Part shown: positions 46,435 through 64,000 of the stretch, one piece after another
Layout of the letters: every line of letters starts with the position of its first letter
How positions within the stretch are numbered: the first letter of the stretch is position 1
Source of the DNA: Harmothoe impar
Lineage: Eukaryota; Annelida; Polychaeta; Phyllodocida; Polynoidae
DNA: 64,000 nucleotides
Assembly: GCA_947462335.1 (NCBI GenBank)
Contig: OX381710.1
Coordinates: 26,195,772 to 26,259,771 of the forward strand
Direction: 5' to 3'
Translations under genes and position numbers: made by a program
The notes under the pieces: generated by a model
The model's input: only the letters and a program-made list of their open reading frames with translations
Told to the model about the DNA's origin: nothing
The model's database searches: none

Positions 46435-49400
46435 TCATTGTTTAAATTGAATTCGTATGGTTTAGTTGTTAAGTATCTATTATCGCCGATCTTTAACAAA
46501 CAGTTTGCATTGATCACTCTAACCCTGGATCAATATTGCACATATAATTGTTACAATATAGAACGTAGACTTACCGATGATATTATGGCCAGACCGTTGG
46601 ATAGAAGCTGGATATCCTCTGATCCATTCACTATAAAGAGAAATGTGATTGTATGATTGAATTGAGTTGATCGGAGTGTAATCATGATCAGCGGCGATAT
46701 CCACGTTTCCGTTTTCAACAGCAGAAAGTTCCCATGGACTTGTTATATAGAAAATGTAAAGTAGACAAATGTGGACGTTTGTAGCCTACTGAAGAGTTTA
46801 AATACAAATCCAACTTTAGCACTTTTTGGATGCTTTGACTTCTTTCTTTCACCTTTTGCAAAGAGAAATTTTCGTTATTATTTTTTGTTTTAAAATAATA
46901 CCACACTAAGGTCCGTGGAACATGGTGTATAAGACTCCATAAGAGTTCATAACTCCGCCCATAACTAGACAATTACTGACACCTTCACTTACCCATCCCA
47001 GGTACGAGGTGGCACGCTCCGGGACTGTGGCTGTACACCATTTTATGGTACCCCATCTTCTTTCTGATAAATATAAATGAAAATGAAAATACAGTCAGCT
47101 TCAAAGTGTTTTATGAAACCGACATATTCAGTTTTAATAAGGTGGACCATATGGATGGACGGAAATCAGCTAGATTGCACCTAGATCATCTACATAACTT
47201 CAAGATAAAATGTCAGCTGTAACATGTTCTATCCAAAAACAAAATCTGAGATATTGAGCATCAAAGTTTGACCATGATTATAAAGACGTCCATGGTTTGA
47301 TGTGAGAATTATACAATGCTTTGTCACAGATATGAATAACATGACATATGGCTTAGTCTCACGCCCCTAGTAGCAAGCCCGCACGGGGCCAATTTGGTTT
47401 TAGCTCGGATTGGCTGTTTGAAGTCGGGCAAAACTGAGCTGGGTTTCATGTTGGGCAGATGGCTGGGCTGAAGTGTGGCCCCGATCGGGCTGCCCATTTT
47501 GGGCTCAGATCAGTTTCAAAGCGGGCTGCCCGATTTGGGCTCAGATCAGTTTGAAAGAGGGCTACCCGCTTTGGGTTCATATTGGCCAGATGACAGGAAA
47601 CCCGTCCAAAACCCGTTCTGAGCCCAATTCGGGCAGCCCACTTGGGGCCACACCAAAACCCAGTGCCCTAAACCAACGGGCGCCCGTCGGTTAGCCCACT
47701 CCGGGCCGATGAGGGCTGAGGTTGGGTTTGGACAGGGCAACTGGTCTAATAGTTCTGATGATTGACACCAGATGTCACTACTATACAATATCTAGAGTTT
47801 TCCAACAAAGCCAGATGAAATTGACATTATATAATAATACAATAAAATGTTAAAGTGATGTAGCATAGGAAACAATAAATAGATGTTCTCACAGTTTGGA
47901 AATAAGATAGAATATATATTTGAATGAAAAGGAGGTTCTCTAAGCAGCTATCCAGTGTAAACACTATTTCTGTGGCATTACAATCTTAATACAAGACTCA
48001 TGTGCCCCATGTAGGTATGAACTATGGCTTTGAAGGCCAATGTGCACCATAGACACTTGTCTATGCTGCATGTGGCTCAAACCTGATGATAATAGGCCTG
48101 CTTGATACTTCCATTATTGGGTGGGAAGAGTATGATTATGCCTTGGGTTTAAGAGCAGGACCTAGGATATCTGGTTCAACAAATTTATACAAGAAATCAT
48201 TGGAGAAGGATTGAATAGATTCTAAAAACCCATAATTATCCGATCTTAGCCCGCTTTCAACCCGTCCAAAAACCGATCTAAGCCCGCTTTCAACCCGTCC
48301 AAAAACCGATCTGAACCCACTTTCAGCCCGTCCAAAAACCAATCTGAGCCCAAAGTGGGAAGCCCGTCCAAAAACTGATCTGAGCCCAAAGTGGGCTTCC
48401 CGTCCAAAACCCGATCTGCGCCCAACATGGGAAGCCCGCACGGGGCCAGACCAAAGCCCAGTGCCCTAAACCGACGGGAGCCCGTCGGTTAGCCCACTCC
48501 GGGCCAGACTTGCAAACACAGTCTGGCCCCGTCTGGGGCCACAGTGTGTTTGCTACTAGGGGCCTTTGCAACAATTGGATTGTCTTTGACCGGGTGACGT
48601 CTTTGACCGGGTGATGTCTTTGACCGGGTGACATCTTTGACCGGGTGATGTCTTTGACCGGGTGACGTCTTTGACCGGGAAACGTTATTATAGCATAAAT
48701 TAGACCTATATAGTAAGAAATGGGTGGAAAAAGTCGAAGGATATTTTCAAACTATATGAAAGGAAGTTTATTTAAAGTGTATTATATGTATATGTAGGCC
48801 CTTTTACATGCATTATAGCATAATGTTATATTTCTTCCTCCGCCCGGTCAAAGACATCACTTTCTATAGTATGTGGAATTTGAAGAGGTACACTGTTCAA
48901 AGTATTATGCAACTACCATCCACATATTTTCTCTAATATTAGAGATATGGAAATTTTTTTTTTTAAATAGCCTTTTCTAGCCTCCCGGTCAAGGACGTCA
49001 CCCGGTCAAAGACCATTCAATTGTTACAAAGTCGTGAGACTGAGCCATATACCCCGCTGGCCATCATGGTTGCATTTAGTTAAGTTCAAAAATGGATGTT
49101 CTAGCAGACAGAGGGCATAATTATATTGGTAATGGAATTATGCCTTCGGATAAAAACTTTGATGGGTGAAGCTCAAAATATGGATCAAATTTCTCTGATA
49201 TTTTAGCAAAACCTATATACATGTACATCAATATTTAGCATAGTGACTTATGATTTTAAACAGAACTATCCTTAATCTGGATGCTGTTTCTCCACAAATA
49301 TGCGGAGGTCCGCAAATTTGCGGAGGTCCGTAAATACACTCTCCATATGTGGACTGTCGAGGTAAAAGGGTCCTCCAAAGGTTAAACTCAATAATAACAT

Positions 49401-51481
49401 TGAGGTCATCAGCTTTCCAGTGATATATTTCATTAGCAGATACCACTTCTAGTTTTTGAGAACTGGCTCCTTGAATATGTGTGGGCACTGTCCAATCTCA
49501 AATGCCAATAAGCTCTATCTTACTTTGTGTTAGAGATATCTCTATCTAATTAGCATAATTATGAAAATTCCCAAATATCCTAACTTTTTCAAACATTTGG
49601 TCACAGCTTTTGATCTTAAAATGGGATTTACATACTGTTTTCAGCATAGAAATCTTTGTGGGGCCTGTAATCTTTAATTTATTGAAAAACTCAATTTAGA
49701 ATGAAAATTATGTTTCCATGGCAACCAAGAAGTGCAAAAACATCAATTTAGGCCCAAAACATTCTTTTTACATTCTAAATATGGAAGGTTTTCACTAAAG
49801 TTGGAATTTTCTAAAGTAGCTTATTGTATTCTCCATCAAAAAGTAGTATAGAACAATTTTTATGATATTTTGAACATTGTTGGCTATATGGAGCCCCCTG
49901 GTGGCCAAAGTTGGTACTAAAAATCCCCTGCGGAGGTCCCTTTTCCCTTGTTGATCCACATATATTTATGGAGGTCCGCAAATATAGACCTATATGCCCT
50001 TTTGGTACTTAAGCATACAAATACGGACCTCCGTATATATTTGCGGACATCCGTATATATTTGCGGAGCTCCATAAATATATTTGCGGACCTCCGCAAAT
50101 TTGTGGAGAAACAGCATCCAGAAGTTGATCTCCAAACCCGGTCATGCACCTATAAGGAGATGGATACAGGCAACATGGTTCAAAATTTTAGGCTAGGTAT
50201 AGGTCAGATTTTTCTTTTACATTTTGAGAGTACAATTAATGAGTTGCAAATTGACATCTTATTAAACTCGCGACTCATCAGAATGTCTCGCGTAAAAAAT
50301 AGATAGATATCAAGAACTTTTGGATAGTTGTCTTAAAAAGTCATTTCTGAAAGCTGGGCCGTCAGAGAATAAGTTCAGCATTTTCCATACATAGACTAAA
50401 ATAACAGTTCCACCAGAGGGCAGCAGTGTTAGGACAGTGGACCATGACCATTGTCCAGCTACAACATATTCACCCTATCTTGTGCCTAAGGGGGGGGGGT
50501 ATGCTGCAGCAAGGATACCTGGTGGGAGTTTTGAACCAAAGGGTACTAGTCTTGGTCTCCAACTCAGCATACCTTGGGGAAATCCAAATTACAGTAATAT
50601 TACAGCATGTGGCTATCAATCAATGCTACAACAACATTAAATACACTCTCCTCTTTGTGTCTGATACATTCCAAAGGAATGTATATGCATGAGAAAGGAG
50701 AATTCAACCGGTTCAGTTGATATTGTGTTTTTTCTGAGATCAGTAATTATCTTTAAGCAGTTGATACACGTTGTTGTGTTGAAGTCTATTGAACCAATAA
50801 ACATAATGGATCATGATATATCCTCTAGAGAACACAGGAGACCCTGTCCTTGTGGGTGAACAAAAGGTTTTCATCAACTACTAAATGGCATATTTCACAA
50901 GTACAATCAGTACTGTTCCTATTTGACCACTTCCCCTAGTACTCACTAGATGGCACCTCTGAAACATGATTTATCACGATAAATACCATCTGGTCATGAG
51001 CTATACTCATAGTACTGTCAACTGTGACTACAGTTAACATGATGCCACAGACAGTACAGGTAGCACAATCGAGGACTAGAGAGAATGAGACCTAGCTCTG
51101 TCATAGTTGACAAGTTCCTATTAAATAGGGGGCTGCATCTGGGGAGGTGCATCTCTCTCCATCATATACTAGTGTATTAAACTGCAGATGGGTCAAAAGC
51201 GACCTGGCGACCTGGGCCGTTTTGGAGGCGACTTTCGACCTAAGGCAATAATAAAAACGACTTTGCGACTTTTGGTAAAAAATAACTATAGAAAACAGGG
51301 TCCAAAAAAGCGACTTTGTGACCTGGACCCCTTAATTTCGGCGACTTTCCGACCTCAGGGGACCCATCTGCACCCCCACTAGTATATAGATCCTGTAGTA
51401 TAGTACTCACCCCACACGGTATACATGCCGTCCCACCACTGCCAGTATTATGAGGAGTAGGGACGTCTTCACCAACCCCAT
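38289..51481 (-). CDS. PON: Paraoxonase/arylesterase family protein, complete, 9 exons, 354 aa
   Basis: Exons in transcript order: 51481-51411, 47063-46993, 46630-46575, 46107-45954, 45040-44917, 42209-42009, 41692-41611, 41418-41284, 38459-38289. All borders are GT-AG and the phases agree; 1,065 nt give 354 residues, the length of vertebrate PONs (354-355), which also have nine exons. Residues 1-23 are a hydrophobic, probably retained signal or anchor. Six-bladed propeller hallmarks are present: C41 and the near-C-terminal Cys (YCKIEYLD) for the disulfide, E52-D53 in NGSEDI, H107 (SPHG), H127 (IDHVSD), N161, N217 ([10 protein letters not shown]), D262-N263 (HPDNIKVD). Family role: calcium-dependent hydrolysis of lactones and esters, secreted or membrane-associated. 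The residue equivalent to human D169, a structural calcium ligand, is Gly162. Which of PON1-3 it resembles most is not decided; the vertebrate split is likely later. Confidence 0.95.
38810..41272. repeat. 34-36-bp minisatellite, about 70 copies, in PON intron 8
   Basis: Units alternate between GCCTTATGAAGGCTGTGTAC plus ACTGCCCTGTGAGGGT and a shorter form with GAAGACTTTACACTG. Blocks of several units are themselves repeated (higher-order structure). The array runs to about 10 bp from the exon 8 donor, and its unit resembles that exon-intron junction. Open frames inside it are artefacts. Confidence 0.97.
41693..42008 (-). other. PON intron 6
   Basis: Contains a 16-base G run on the plus strand (41969-41984), which is a C run in the transcript, about 25 nt after the exon 6 donor. 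Nothing else is recognised. Confidence 0.7.
42388..43371. mobile_element. Terminal-inverted-repeat element built of AAGTGTTTAGA palindromes
   Basis: Left end ATTGTGTCCGTTATTTTAAA and right end ...TAACGGACACAAT are inverted repeats. The interior is made of repeated AAACACTT and AAGTGTTT half-palindromes with no coding frame. A 422-bp solo LTR splits it at 42632-43053. Similar but weaker half-palindromes continue a few dozen bases outside. Confidence 0.8.
42632..43053 (+). mobile_element. Solo LTR, 422 bp, with CACT target duplication
   Basis: The segment starts TGTAGGGGCTAGG and ends TTTATTACA, has TATATATA at 42792-42799 and AATAAA at 42943-42948 in the plus sense, and is flanked by CACT on both sides (42628-42631 and 43054-43057). 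There is no internal coding region, as expected after LTR-LTR recombination. It shares only the terminal TGTAGGGGC with the LTR at 6429-6912, so it is a different family. Confidence 0.82.
45041..45953 (-). other. PON intron 4
   Basis: 913 bp; no gene, RNA or repeat recognised. Confidence 0.6.
46108..46574 (-). other. PON intron 3 with (AT)n microsatellite
   Basis: About 260 of its 467 bp (46168-46432) are (AT)n with ACATATAC interruptions. Long Ile/Tyr frames in it are artefacts. Confidence 0.9.
46631..46992 (-). other. PON intron 2
   Basis: 362 bp; nothing recognised beyond splice signals. Confidence 0.6.
47346..49050. mobile_element. Inverted-repeat element copy 2 with a 1.2-kb nested insertion
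   Basis: Outer ends ATATGGCTTAGTCTCACG (47346-47363) and CGTGAGACTGAGCCATAT (49033-49050) are inverted repeats; the inner ends AACAATTGGATTGTC (48571 on) and its complement near 49010-49030 continue them. The left terminus is split by the element at 47364-48562. The left arm has six tandem GTCTTTGACCGGGTGAC units (48583-48680). No transposase frame. Confidence 0.8.
47364..48562. mobile_element. Foldback element with CCCCTAGTAGCAA ends
   Basis: Ends CCCCTAGTAGCAA and TTGCTACTAGGGG are perfect inverted repeats. Inside, both arms carry GC-rich tandem units such as AACCCGTCCAAAAACCGATC (48250-48420) and their complements (47500-47600), plus a CCGTCGGTTAGCCCACTCCG block on both sides (47686-47705, 48481-48500) in direct orientation. 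The centre (47780-48230) is unique AT-rich DNA. Confidence 0.75.
49277..50121. mobile_element. 845-bp non-autonomous inverted-repeat element
   Basis: Ends CTGGATGCTGTTTCTCCACA and its complement are inverted repeats of about 40 bp that run into repeated TTTGCGGAGGTCCGCAAA palindromes. The interior is AT-rich without a transposase. Confidence 0.82.
51168..51387. mobile_element. 220-bp MITE beside the PON exon 1 donor
   Basis: Ends TATACTAGTG...TGCAGATGGGTC and GACCCATCTGCA...CACTAGTATA are inverted repeats; inside are repeated GCGACTTT/GCGACCTGG units. It lies 24 bp from the exon 1 splice donor. Confidence 0.7.
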
Positions 51482-54400
51482 GCTGCCCTTCAGTCTTGTA
51501 TACCACCTGATGTATAACTAGGTATAGACTTGGGGTGTAGACTCGGCCCCAGGGCAGCTTTAATAGAGGTTGTAGCAGTGTGCTGCTGTCACACTGTCCC
51601 TCAGACTGGGTTCTGGGACCGGCACACTAATGGCCCCGTTGCTGCAGTCAGACTATGTGTGGTAAATCAGGACACAGTGACCGAACAAAGGTCACCAGCC
51701 CTACTGCCCTACATAACACAGGGCACCGTATAGCTGTACAGGTGCATGGGACCCGCCGGGAGGTGTCGCTATCGGTCTGGCGTAGATGAACCTAAAAGGT
51801 AACCACGTACCATTTCAATTTTGTCTTTTTGTCTCTCTAACTTTAAGTAACACCTTAAGTAACACTCTTTCCAGCAAAGGATAAGTAGGCCTATAAAAGA
51901 CAAAACCATACGTGAATAACCACATAATCAATGTGGACATCTCAAGGTACATTGTTGCTTTCAGGGCCGTCTACACTAGACATTTGTAGTATTAAAAGTA
52001 CACATGGGAACATGAACAATTTATGGGGCTTAGTGACATGGGACATGGGCATCTCTTTAAATAGAGAGAGGCACTTTTTGGACACTTAATGACATTGGAC
52101 ATGGACATTTCTTAATTACTTAAAGACCTCATAATGCTTTGTTACATTATATCCATGGTTGTAACTTGCTAGGGTGCATTCATGCATCATGCCGACCCTT
52201 TGGGAGTGTATCAACCAGGTAGGGTTGGCATGGTGCTTGAATGCAGCACGGGAAATTTAGTTTCCCATGGCGGCATTCATATATTCATGGGCCACATTCA
52301 TGCATCATCAGGGCGACAAATGGCATAGAGCTGTAAATGCAATATGCGGCCCTTGAAGGATTAAAATAAGGGTAGATGTACACGCAACATGGCATTTAAA
52401 ACAAATCCCCTATCCCAAGCAGGGGCAGTTGTGACAATAATGAGCGACAGGGTGATTGAGAAGTTACACAAATGAGGAATAGTCCGGGCTTTCTAAATCT
52501 GAAACTATTTAGAATATATTCCAATTAGAACTGATAACCATTGCAATAACCTCCTTATTCCATCCCCATCTCCAGATATATAATTATCTAGCATGTATAA
52601 GTGTATGATTACCATGTCAAGCTATATCATAGTGTGAAGCTGAATAATATGATAATGTGCCATGAACTCCTCACGCTATCTTACAGAGATTAATTTTAAA
52701 TGATACGATTATGCATATATAATTTTCCGATTCTTTTTTCCCTTCATATTGCAGATTTTATTCAGTTTTACCTGATGCAGATCTAAATGTAGAATTCGAA
52801 ACCTTTGCAAATTGCGATAACCGCTCAGATTAATTTTAAATGATACGATTATGCATATATAATTTTCCGATTCTTTTTTCCCTTCATATTGCAGCAGATT
52901 TTATTCAGTTTTACCAGATGCAGATCTAAATGTAAAATTCGAAACTTTTGCAAATTGCGATAACCGCTCAGGAATTACAAATAAGCCGCTTCTTAATCCA
53001 AGGGTCGATTTTTTTCCCTGTGCCCTGAACCAACACACACCAGGCGGAGTTGGTGAGCTTCTAAATATTCCAGGAAATCCACCAGGGGGAGTTAGTGACT
53101 AACCGTTGCCCTGCGTTGCCCGGCCATTTACACTTCTCCCATATCCTCAAGAGGTTTCGCTCTACATGTACTTGTTTGTTTGGTAGTTTAGCATCCGGAG
53201 CCGGAGGGCAAATTGCATTCCAGACCGACATTAGATTAACAATTCCGCTACCAAATGTATATAACTTAAAGGTGGATTAAGCCAAACTTTTCTCTTCTTT
53301 GGACTACAGGCCATCCGCGTAGGGAAACACAATAGCCAGAAAAAACGATACATGTCCTATAAAAGATTCTTCTTTTTAGTTTTTAATGGCAGATCCATCG
53401 GACAAAAGTAATGCAGGATTGAAATCAAGTATCTCTCTTCATGTTAAATAAAATTACTTCACAATGTGCTATTTAAAAGATACAAAACTATTACTACTAC
53501 AAACAACTCCTTCAAAATTAGACGTTGTTTTTAAAGTATTTTATTTCCAAAATAAGTTAATACATGTTAAATATATTTTGTTGTACAAAATGTACTTCAA
53601 TATAGACGCAATATAATGTAACACTCTTTAATAATGCACTAATACTTTGGAATGCGGAGGAGTAATACAAACACAAGAAGGTAATCCAGTTTATGGAAAC
53701 AACTTATAAGAAAATACTTCATGATTTAGAAAAGGCTAACATGAATCGTCATTTTCATTTTCTTGTAAGAAAAGTACAGGCACTTCTTTCATTAATCAGA
53801 AAGCAAGGTAAGGGTCATATAAGGTTAATTCTATTCGCAATTGTAACAAAAAGAAAAGTAACTGATCTAATTGTTTTAAGTTCATCATACAATGGCTCCT
53901 GTCAGAACCTCTCTATAATCATATTGAACATGATAACATAAATAAGATTATGACACTGTTATGCATTTGCCAGTTTAACTGTTGACCTGTATTTTATAAA
54001 TACTGTATAAATAGACATGGAACTTTGTTATCACAAACCTGTCCTGCTTCGAGCCTCATACACATGAAAAACGACTCCGCTCTCCCGAGTAAAACGGAGC
54101 ATGCTTTGAGCGTTACAAACCCTTTGTTATTGCATGGAATGACTATGTTTTGCTCCCAGTTTTCTCATAGATGTGAGACTACATGAAATTATTTTGTTAC
54201 CATTTCATTTATCATACTATCCGTGTACCTTAACTTCAAATTTATGATATTTAATATCGCAAGATTTTGAGACCATTGTAAGTGAAATGTAACTTCTCGC
54301 TCCGAAACTTTTCATACATACATGCTGGATATTATATATAGTGTTTTATGGTAGCTTATCTAGAAAGATAATAGCAAATTGATGACATTACTTTAATCCT

Positions 54401-55092
54401 ACCGAAATAATCGCCGACTATCGGGTCATATTCTCATGTAACAAACACTCTTAGTACTCTAATGTATCAGCCGGTGGTTCATATCTACATCAATATTATC
54501 TATATTATGCTTCAATTCTCTGAACATGGATTTTTACCGGGATCCTACAATTCAGTAACGCAATAAAGACTGGGCTACATCAACTAGCCCCAATATCTTA
54601 ATACTTATACATTTTTATATTTAGTGTGAAAAGCGTACATGATATTATATCCTGTTCAAACTATAATTATAATATCAAGTTTGGCATCTGGATGGAGGTG
54701 GCAGTAGCTTTGTAACCTTTGGCAGAACTCACTGTAGTGGTTTGTTACACTAAAACTATATAAACCATGGACACTTTAGAGCATCAATACACTTAGAAGG
54801 GGTAATCTTTTTTGGAACTCAGAGATACCAAGACTTATAATGGCCAGGAAAACTCCCTATTTCTATATAAAGAAGAAAAGGGAATCCAAATTTCTTGAAA
54901 AACTAATTATAAACATGAACAGAATCCCTTCCTCTTGAACAGAGTTCTATAATATCTTCAAGCACCAGAAGAGTTTTTTTGAAAAATTATGCAGACATAT
55001 ATGATAGAAATGGAGATATATTCTTTGATTGACTCGTGTTAACCTGATTGAGGCTTCCTCTCAGTGTTTCCTGCTGTGTTAACTCTTGCCTC
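51482..55092. other. Intergenic region between PON 5' end and FASN 3' end
   Basis: Should contain the PON promoter (right of 51481) and the FASN 3' UTR (left of 55093). A TATAAAAG at about 51893 is on the plus strand, the wrong sense for PON. A 140-bp tandem duplication (52687-52970) and a hairpin (52174-52248) are present. For FASN the first minus-strand AATAAA is far away (53540-53545); an ATTAAA lies near 54391. A frame at 53693-53806 ending in a donor-like CAAG/GTAAGG has no recognisable homology. Confidence 0.6.
52687..52970. repeat. 140-bp tandem duplication
   Basis: Two near-identical copies starting AGATTAATTTTAAATGATAC. The second differs by an extra CAG and a few substitutions. Confidence 0.92.

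Positions 55093-64000
<8,908 letters not shown>

Larger units (their letters stand above)
47064..51410 (-). other. PON intron 1 (4.3 kb), transposon-rich
   Basis: About three quarters of the intron is inverted-repeat transposon DNA: copy 2 of the GTCTTTGACCGGG family with a nested foldback (47346-49050), a CTGGATGCTG-ended element (49277-50121) and a small MITE next to the exon 1 donor (51168-51387). No coding region is supported. Confidence 0.75.

Noticed and set aside
46148..46438. Ile/Tyr-rich frames on both strands
   Set aside because: They are (AT)n microsatellite translations.
51893..51900. TATAAAAG near the PON 5' end
   Set aside because: It is on the plus strand while PON is transcribed from the minus strand, and no plus-strand gene follows.
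53693..53806. Open frame METTYKKILHDLEKAN... ending at a CAAG/GTAAGG donor-like site on the plus strand
   Set aside because: No recognisable domain, no partner exon found and AT-rich low-complexity composition; a chance frame is as likely, so it is not called as a gene.

Overview
The window is nuclear DNA from an invertebrate animal. Three intron-rich genes encode proteins that align along their length with vertebrate families, separated by long introns full of minisatellites, microsatellites, inverted-repeat transposons and LTR elements. I cannot name the species. The protein similarity and repeat style fit a marine lophotrochozoan (for example a mollusc) or an invertebrate deuterostome, but that is inference only.

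Layout: (1) 1-6912, minus strand: a Ty3/gypsy-type LTR retrotransposon with its 5' LTR, primer-binding site, full gag and a pol frame open to the window edge; its 3' end lies to the left. Gag and pol are joined by a textbook -1 frameshift signal. The element sits in an intron of the next gene, in antisense orientation, and ends only about 49 bp before an exon. (2) 6962-32615, plus strand: a DLC1/STARD13-type RhoGAP gene (SAM, serine-rich linker, RhoGAP, START) in 16 exons; only its first codons lie outside the window. Two candidate internal first exons (19178-19193 and 23791-23812) could give a short form without SAM. (3) 32616-38288: 3' UTRs and the space between two convergent genes. (4) 38289-51481, minus strand: a complete 9-exon, 354-residue paraoxonase (PON) gene whose introns hold a 2.5-kb minisatellite, a solo LTR nested in a terminal-inverted-repeat element, and other nested transposons. 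(5) 51482-55092: intergenic, no gene supported. (6) 55093-64000, minus strand: the C-terminal two thirds of a type I animal fatty acid synthase (DH, pseudo-methyltransferase, ER, KR, ACP, TE) in 17 exons; KS and AT lie beyond the right edge.

The three genes are not an operon or pathway. DLC-type proteins switch off Rho GTPases at focal adhesions, PON is a secreted or lipid-associated calcium-dependent lactonase/arylesterase, and FASN is the cytosolic palmitate synthase. I found no obviously new coding system. The most unusual content is in the non-coding DNA: the apparently intact retroelement with its frameshift signal, nested transposons whose insertion histories can be read from copies inside the window, a minisatellite apparently grown from a PON exon-intron junction, and candidate alternative promoters of the RhoGAP gene.
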